Assembly: GCA_040757575.1 (NCBI GenBank)
Contig: JBFLXA010000001.1
Location: forward strand, 186,001 to 250,000
Length of the DNA: 64,000 nt
Reading direction: 5' to 3'
Origin: PFJX01 sp040757575
GTDB taxonomy: Bacteria; Pseudomonadota; Gammaproteobacteria; Burkholderiales; Thiobacillaceae
This document shows, in pieces, positions 59,188 to 64,000 of the stretch. A program made the translations under genes and the position numbers. Within the stretch, counting starts at the first letter, position 1. The number at the start of each line of letters is the position of its first letter. Under the pieces are notes generated by a model. That model saw only the letters and a program-made list of their open reading frames with translations, searched no databases and had not been told where the DNA came from.

Positions 59188-60594
59188 TCAGTCCAGGCGC
59201 AGGGAAACGTAATGGGCGCTTTCGCCCCGCTTCACCAGCAGGGCCACCCGCTCCCGCTCCTCGCCCAGCAGACGGTCGAATTCCGCGCTGCTGTTCACTT
59301 CCTGATTGTTCACCGCCAGGATAACGTCACCCACCTCGATGCCAGCCCGGGCTGCGGGGCCGGAAACATCATCCACCAACACGCCGCTGCTGATCTTGAG
59401 GGCCTTTTTCTGGGCGGCGCTCAACTCGGCCACCACCAGGCCCGCCCGGTTGGTACTCCTGACCTCCGGCGCCAGTGCCACCTGGTCATCCTCGGGCATG
59501 GCGCCCACCCGGGCTTCCAGTTCCCGGGTAGCCCCCTTGCGCCAGACCGTCAGCCGGGCCGGTGTGCCCGGCTTGGCTGAGCCCACCAGACGTGGCAGGT
59601 CGATGGAGTTCTGCACCGGCTGACCATTGAACTTGAGGATGATGTCGGACACCTGCACGCCGGCCTTATCTGCGGGACCGTCCCGTTCCACTTCGGCCAC
59701 CAGGGCGCCTTCGGGTTTCTTCAGGCCAAAGGAATCCGCCAGATCCGCCGTGACTTCCTGGATCATGACCCCCAGGCGGCCCCGTTCCACCTTGCCCTTG
59801 CTCTTCAGCTGGTCGGCCACATCCATGGCCACGTCGATGGGAATGGCGAAGGACAAGCCCATGTAACCACCGGAGCGGGAAATGATCTGGGAATTCATGC
59901 CCACCACCTCGCCGTTCATGTTGAACAGGGGGCCGCCGGAGTTGCCCGGGTTCACCGCCACGTCGGTCTGGATGAAGGGCACGTAGTTTTCCTGGGGCAG
60001 GCTGCGGCCCTTGGCGGAGACGATGCCGGCGGTCACGGAGTTTTCAAAACCGAAGGGCGCACCGATGGCCAGCACCCACTCCCCCACCCGCAACCGGTCC
60101 GGATTGCCGATGGCGACGGTGGGCAGTTTGCTGGCGTTGATCTTGATGAGGGCCACATCCGTGCGACTGTCCTTGCCCACCACCTTGGCGCGGAATTCCC
60201 GCCGGTCGTGGAGCTTGACCACCACTTCGTCCACGTCGTCCACCACATGGGTGTTCGTGAGGATGTAGCCGTCCTGGGAAACAATGAAACCGGAACCCTG
60301 TCCATGGCGGGGCGGCGTGCGGGGGCCACTGCGGCGCGGGTCCCGGTTGGGGGCCCGGTCCGGCATCATCTCCGGCATCATGCGGCGGAAAAATTCGAAC
60401 ATCTCGTCCGAATCCGGCATGCGCGAATTCCTGCCCATCCCCCGCTTTTCCTGCACCGTGGTGATGTTAACCACGGCCGGTGACTGGCGCTCCACCAACT
60501 GGGTGAAGTCCGGCAATTGTGCCCGGGCGCCGCCGGCCATCAGGCCAAGCCCCAACCCCAGCCCCATACCCAACAAAGCAAACCACTTCTTCAT
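59188..60594 (-). CDS. mucD: Periplasmic serine protease/chaperone DegP/MucD
   Basis: 468 residues: signal peptide (cleavage near GGARA), trypsin domain with catalytic His in TNTHVVDD, Asp in DSRTDVALIKI and Ser in NPGNSGGPLF, followed by two PDZ domains (about 275-360 and 385-460). Degrades misfolded envelope proteins and feeds back on sigma-E. Last gene of the rpoE-rse operon in this window; GAGGT precedes its ATG. Confidence 0.95.
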   Translation of the reverse strand: MKKWFALLGMGLGLGLGLMAGGARAQLPDFTQLVERQSPAVVNITTVQEKRGMGRNSRMPDSDEMFEFFRRMMPEMMPDRAPNRDPRRSGPRTPPRHGQGSGFIVSQDGYILTNTHVVDDVDEVVVKLHDRREFRAKVVGKDSRTDVALIKINASKLPTVAIGNPDRLRVGEWVLAIGAPFGFENSVTAGIVSAKGRSLPQENYVPFIQTDVAVNPGNSGGPLFNMNGEVVGMNSQIISRSGGYMGLSFAIPIDVAMDVADQLKSKGKVERGRLGVMIQEVTADLADSFGLKKPEGALVAEVERDGPADKAGVQVSDIILKFNGQPVQNSIDLPRLVGSAKPGTPARLTVWRKGATRELEARVGAMPEDDQVALAPEVRSTNRAGLVVAELSAAQKKALKISSGVLVDDVSGPAARAGIEVGDVILAVNNQEVNSSAEFDRLLGEERERVALLVKRGESAHYVSLRLD

Positions 60595-60630
60595 GATCTA
60601 CCTCATCCCTTGAATAGCGTTAGTCGAGAA

Positions 60631-61065
60631 TCAATGCCCGTGCTCGCATTGGGTGCTGCCCCGGCGCAGGATGACCGGCTCGGCATTGCTTGCGAGGGTC
60701 TGGCGCCGGAGCCATCCCCCGGCAAGCACCAGTCCCAAGAGACCTCCCAGGGCCGCCATCAGTTCCCCGGCCAGCCACTGGCCCAGGGCGGCACCGGCCA
60801 GCAAGGCCAGCAGTGGCACCAGGTAGGCCCCCCAGGTGGCTCGCAGCAAGGCCCCTTCCGGCACCCCTACCACGACGGCCTCCCCAGGCTGGGCATTGAT
60901 GGGATTGGCCACCGGGTATTCAGGCGAATCCGGATGCCAGAGCCGGGTGAACACTGAGGAACCACAACCTTTACCGCCACAGGCGCCACAGGATGTGGGC
61001 GCCTCGCTGACCACCCATGCGGTTGTCCCCTCCAGGCGGCTGATGCGGGCGGGCGTCTGGATCAT
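60631..61065 (-). CDS. rseC: SoxR-reducing/RseC-like membrane protein
   Basis: 144 residues: N-terminal Cys-rich segment CGACGGKGCG, two membrane segments (LVPLLALLAGAALGQWL and ALGGLLGLVLAGGWL), and a His/Cys tail QCEHGH. RseC modulates sigma-E signalling and SoxR reduction. Between rseB and mucD as in relatives. Confidence 0.9.
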   Translation of the reverse strand: MIQTPARISRLEGTTAWVVSEAPTSCGACGGKGCGSSVFTRLWHPDSPEYPVANPINAQPGEAVVVGVPEGALLRATWGAYLVPLLALLAGAALGQWLAGELMAALGGLLGLVLAGGWLRRQTLASNAEPVILRRGSTQCEHGH

Positions 61066-61119
61066 GTCAAATGCCCCACGCTGCCCTGACAGGGCGCCAT
61101 TCAGCGGCTGCGGAACAGC

Positions 61120-62067
61120 TCATTGCCTGGGTGTGATCTGGGTGGCGATGTATTCCACCGTGGCCCAGGGAGCTTCGCCCAGGACCGTGGCCTGGAGGTC
61201 CCCCACTTGGCGCTTGATCATATTGATCATGCCCTGCCGGCTTTGCCCTTTAATCGTTTCCACAGGCTTGCTGGCGGGTTCCAGGAAAAGGGAGACATGG
61301 GTCAAACCGTCACTGAAAACCCAGTGCTCCACCTCTCCCGCCACCCGGGGCAGTTGACGTCGTACTGCAGCAATGCGGCTGAAACCCGGTGGCAGGCTAC
61401 TTACTCCCACCCGCTCGCTCACCACGGGGCGGGCCGCCTCGGGCACGGCCGGCATAGGGTCTTTCTCGGCCTTGGGCATGGCTCCCAGGCGAAGCTCGGC
61501 GAAGCTGTATTGCATCAGCGTCTCACCATCCTCGTTCACCATCACTGCCCGAAGAGGGAAACCGCTCTGCTTCTCGATGCATAAACGGTAGCCCCAGCGA
61601 TAAGGGTCCTTGGGGGCCATTTCAACGATGACGCAGTCCCTCCCCGCCACCCGGTCCTGGCCCGTCATCTGTACCGTATACCAGTTGGCCAGGGGAGCCG
61701 CCCGCTCCGGCAGAAGATCGGGAAAATGGCGCTTGTTGAGCCGTTTTTCCAAATGCAGCTGAGCACCGTTGACCACCAGTGTCACGGAGGACTGCTGGCT
61801 GCACCGCACTTCCCGCTGACCGCCATCCATGGTTGAAAGACGGCTTTCCGCACTGGCGCCACTGGCACGATTGCTGACCTTGAGGTTCTGGCTGGCCGTA
61901 CCGTGCTGGAAAACGAACACCCCCTCGTAGTTTTGCCGCCGGGATGCGTCGGAAATTTTTTGCAGCCAGACCGCGGCCTCCTGGGGTTGGAGCGGGGCGG
62001 CCCCCCCCTGGACGGGCACCAGGCCCGTCACCAGGGTGGCAAGTAAAACACGCACCCCTGTGCTCAC
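61120..62067 (-). CDS. rseB: Sigma-E regulatory protein RseB
   Basis: 315 residues. Signal peptide at the N-terminus, then MucB/RseB domains: NYEGVFVFQHG near residue 45 and DPYRWGYRLCIEKQSGFPLRAV. Binds RseA in the periplasm and senses LPS or lipoproteins. Starts with GTG at 62067, overlapping the rseA stop (GTGA). Confidence 0.93.
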   Translation of the reverse strand: MSTGVRVLLATLVTGLVPVQGGAAPLQPQEAAVWLQKISDASRRQNYEGVFVFQHGTASQNLKVSNRASGASAESRLSTMDGGQREVRCSQQSSVTLVVNGAQLHLEKRLNKRHFPDLLPERAAPLANWYTVQMTGQDRVAGRDCVIVEMAPKDPYRWGYRLCIEKQSGFPLRAVMVNEDGETLMQYSFAELRLGAMPKAEKDPMPAVPEAARPVVSERVGVSSLPPGFSRIAAVRRQLPRVAGEVEHWVFSDGLTHVSLFLEPASKPVETIKGQSRQGMINMIKRQVGDLQATVLGEAPWATVEYIATQITPRQ

Positions 62068-62606
62068 CGGTGAACCTCCGCCAGGGATACCTGGGTGAAA
62101 TTCATCTCCGCTGGAGCGATAACCGCCTGGGCGAAATCCTGATGAGCGGCCAGATAGGGCTGCACATCCAGGCCCGCCGGCGGTGTGTTGGCTGCCATGG
62201 GCACCGGCGCTCCGGCATCTGGCAGACTGCCCCACAAGCCCCAGGTGATTGCCCCCACGGCTGCGGCGGCAAGCCACAGGAGCGGACGCCGGTCGGGCGC
62301 CCGGCGCACAGGGGCGAGCACAGTGGGTTCGTGCTCCAGGGCCGCCATGACCCGGGCCGTAAAGTCTTCTTCCCTGCCAACGGGATAAAGTCCTCGCAAG
62401 GCATCCCCCACGGCCATGTATTCACGGAGCCGGGCGTGACCAGCCTCCCACTCGCCTGGACTGGCAAGCAAGCGCATGGCCTCGAGGTCGTCCAGTTCGC
62501 CATCCAGCAAGGCGGACCAGCGCGCCTCCTGTTCGGCGCGGGAATCCGCCGGAACAGGAGAAGCAACCATGCTTGGGGAAAGGGTTTGGGTCGCGGTCTT
62601 CATCAT
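62064..62606 (-). CDS. rseA: Anti-sigma-E factor RseA
   Basis: 180 residues: cytoplasmic RseA N-domain with SALLDGELDDLEAMRLL near residue 30, one membrane helix (PLLWLAAAAVGAITWGLWG) near residue 110 and a periplasmic tail that binds RseB. The first of two adjacent ATG codons (62606) follows an AAGGTGG site and lies 2 bp after the rpoE stop. Confidence 0.92.
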   Translation of the reverse strand: MMKTATQTLSPSMVASPVPADSRAEQEARWSALLDGELDDLEAMRLLASPGEWEAGHARLREYMAVGDALRGLYPVGREEDFTARVMAALEHEPTVLAPVRRAPDRRPLLWLAAAAVGAITWGLWGSLPDAGAPVPMAANTPPAGLDVQPYLAAHQDFAQAVIAPAEMNFTQVSLAEVHR

Positions 62607-62608
62607 GC

Positions 62609-63208
62609 TTACCACCTTCGATCTTCCGATGTGCCCAGGATAGGGCGGAGCTTGCTGGCGATGGCCTCCCGGGCCCGGAAGATCCGGGAACGGACGGTGC
62701 CTATGGGGCAACCCATCGCCTCAGCTATTTCCTCATAACTCATGCCTTCGATCTCTCGCAGGGTGATGGCCTGTCGCAACTCTTCTGGCAGGGCCTCCAC
62801 CGCTTCGTTAACGGCATAGGCCACTTGTTTGGAAAGAAGTTCCGATTCCGGCGTACTGATGTCCTGGGCCATCAACCGTTCGTCCGGTTCGTCCTCGTCG
62901 TTGAGGGCCTGGTCGGATATGGTGGGCATGTTGCGCCCCCGGGCCGCCAAGTGGTTTTTGGCCGTATTGACGGCAATGCGGTAAAGCCAGGTATAAAACG
63001 CAGCATCCCCCCGGAACTGGGGCAGGGCCCGGTAAGCCTTGATGAAGGCCTCCTGGGCGATGTCCTCCACTTCGTCGGGATCCCTCACCATGCGGGACAG
63101 CAGGCGCAGGAGCTTGCGGCGGTATTTCTCCACCAGCAGCCCATAGGCCCGCTTGTCGCCCTGGCGCACCCTTTCCACCAACTGGAGATCGGCTTCCCGC
63201 TCGCTCAC
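62609..63208 (-). CDS. rpoE: RNA polymerase sigma-E factor (RpoE/AlgU)
   Basis: 199-residue ECF sigma factor with region 2 (DEVEDIAQEAFIKAYRALP) and region 4 (LREIEGMSYEEIAEAMGCPIGTVRSRIFRARE, in pieces). Governs envelope stress. Starts with GTG after an AGAGGA site. No clear sigma-E consensus was found in the 144-bp gap to nadB; a TTATACT -10-like element lies about 70 bp upstream on the minus strand. Confidence 0.96.
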   Translation of the reverse strand: MSEREADLQLVERVRQGDKRAYGLLVEKYRRKLLRLLSRMVRDPDEVEDIAQEAFIKAYRALPQFRGDAAFYTWLYRIAVNTAKNHLAARGRNMPTISDQALNDEDEPDERLMAQDISTPESELLSKQVAYAVNEAVEALPEELRQAITLREIEGMSYEEIAEAMGCPIGTVRSRIFRAREAIASKLRPILGTSEDRRW

Positions 63209-63352
63209 ATTTCCTCTTGTCTATGTTGAGATGCCATCCGGCAAAGCTGCCGGCTATGATTTCCCGGCCGGCGCGAGTATAACCGGCGGCCAGTAGCCAT
63301 GGCTCACCACGCCGGGCCAGGATGCCCCGCTCCACTGCCACGTTTCCCAGAC

Positions 63353-64000
63353 ATGCTCCGTTACGACGTCCTCATCATCGGTTCCGGCCTGGCGGCCAGC
63401 ACCCTGGCCCTGTCCCTGCCGGCAGGGTTGCGCATTGCCCTGGTCACCAAGAAACAGCCCCTGGACAGTGCCAGCGCCTGGGCCCAAGGGGGCATCGCAG
63501 CGGTCATGGGCCAGGGGGACTCCTTTGCCGAACACGTGCAGGACACCCTGGTGGCCGGTGCGGGCCTGTGCGACGAAGCCGTGGTACGCCAGGTGGTGGA
63601 GGCCGCACCCGCCGCCTTGGCCTGGCTCATCGACCAGGGCGTGACCTTCGACCGGCTAGCCGACGGCTACCACCTCACCCGGGAAGGGGGTCATTCCCAC
63701 CGGCGGGTGATGCACGTGGCCGACGCCACAGGTCACGTGGTCCAGGAAACCCTCTTGGACCGGGTGCGGGCCCGCCCCGGGATCACCGTGCTGGAACAGC
63801 ATATCGCCGTGGACCTGATCACAGACCGCCATCTGGGCCAGACCAGCGGCCCGGGCCGGGCCTATGGCGCCTATGTGCTGGACACGCTCCGGGACCAGGT
63901 GCTGACAGTGGAAGCTGCCCACACAGTGCTGGCCACCGGCGGTGCGGGCAAAGCCTTCCTCTACACCACCAACCCGGACACGGCCACGGGCGACGGCATC
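63353..64000 (+). CDS. nadB: L-aspartate oxidase (3'-partial, runs off the window)
   Basis: Flavoprotein that oxidises L-aspartate to iminoaspartate in NAD synthesis. The first 216 codons are present: FAD-binding VLIIGSGLAAST at the N-terminus, SAWAQGGIAAVM, and EGGHSHRRVMHVADATG with substrate-binding residues; the window ends within a TNPDTATGDGI segment. Divergent from rpoE as in many proteobacteria. Truncated only by the window end. Confidence 0.95.
   Translation, partial: MLRYDVLIIGSGLAASTLALSLPAGLRIALVTKKQPLDSASAWAQGGIAAVMGQGDSFAEHVQDTLVAGAGLCDEAVVRQVVEAAPAALAWLIDQGVTFDRLADGYHLTREGGHSHRRVMHVADATGHVVQETLLDRVRARPGITVLEQHIAVDLITDRHLGQTSGPGRAYGAYVLDTLRDQVLTVEAAHTVLATGGAGKAFLYTTNPDTATGDGI

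Noticed and set aside
63209..63352. Sigma-E autoregulatory promoter upstream of rpoE
   Set aside because: GGGAAA-like -35 candidates exist but none has a TCNAA-type -10 at 15-17 bases; not supported from sequence alone.
1..64000. tRNA, rRNA, CRISPR arrays, transposases, integrases, exosortase/PEP-CTERM genes
   Set aside because: Looked for on both strands by motif; none recognised. The EPS locus lacks an exosortase gene despite its Rhodocyclales-like setting.

Overview
The window is one continuous, gene-dense, high-GC stretch of bacterial chromosome. Two gene orders point to a betaproteobacterium, probably of the Rhodocyclales/Azonexaceae type: murJ-ribF-ileS-lspA-fkpB-ispH next to rpsT, and lptCAB-rpoN-hpf-ptsN-hprK-rapZ. 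The lineage is inferred from gene order and protein style only. No rRNA, tRNA, CRISPR array, transposase or integrase was seen.

Layout. (1) 1-4.7 kb: an HD-GYP-like protein with a lost metal site, a thioredoxin/TPR chaperone-type protein, DUF3025, an MJ0936-type phosphoesterase, pyrophosphatase and DUF3579. (2) 4.7-12.4 kb: rpsT with its own promoter and terminator, divergent from murJ-ribF-ileS-lspA-fkpB-ispH. (3) 12.4-21.4 kb: a long minus-strand block of envelope and regulatory genes (kdsD, kdsC, lptC, lptA, lptB, rpoN, hpf, ptsN, hprK, rapZ), then a NusG-II/Gx-transporter pair and ubiX. (4) 21.4-25.4 kb: a Kef-type antiporter, a tiny prepilin-like ORF and an orphan histidine kinase. (5) 25.4-31.6 kb: lepA-lepB-DUF4845-rnc-era-recO-pdxJ. 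(6) 31.6-59.2 kb: a large Wzx/Wzy-type exopolysaccharide locus. (7) 59.2-64 kb: rpoE-rseA-rseB-rseC-mucD with divergent nadB, which runs off the end of the window.

The most notable arrangement is that blocks 5 and 7 form one conserved series in relatives such as Pseudomonas (rpoE/algU-rseA-rseB-rseC-mucD-lepA-lepB-rnc-era-recO-pdxJ). Here the 27 kb polysaccharide locus lies exactly between mucD and lepA.

The locus encodes most of a Wzx/Wzy pathway: an initiating sugar transferase, at least six glycosyltransferases, flippase, polymerase/ligase, co-polymerase, a kinase-like ATPase and a Wza-type export lipoprotein. Decoration genes include two serine-acetyltransferase-like proteins, an SGNH hydrolase, a NodU/CmcH carbamoyltransferase with SxtJ and DUF5989 partners, two zinc-ribbon methyltransferases, a DegT aminotransferase, a radical SAM/SPASM protein, an aspartyl-hydroxylase-fold oxygenase and a lipoprotein glycoside hydrolase. 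It carries only one nucleotidyltransferase and no sugar dehydratase, so most activated sugars must come from elsewhere in the genome. The carbamoyl and SPASM modules are the best candidates for undescribed chemistry.
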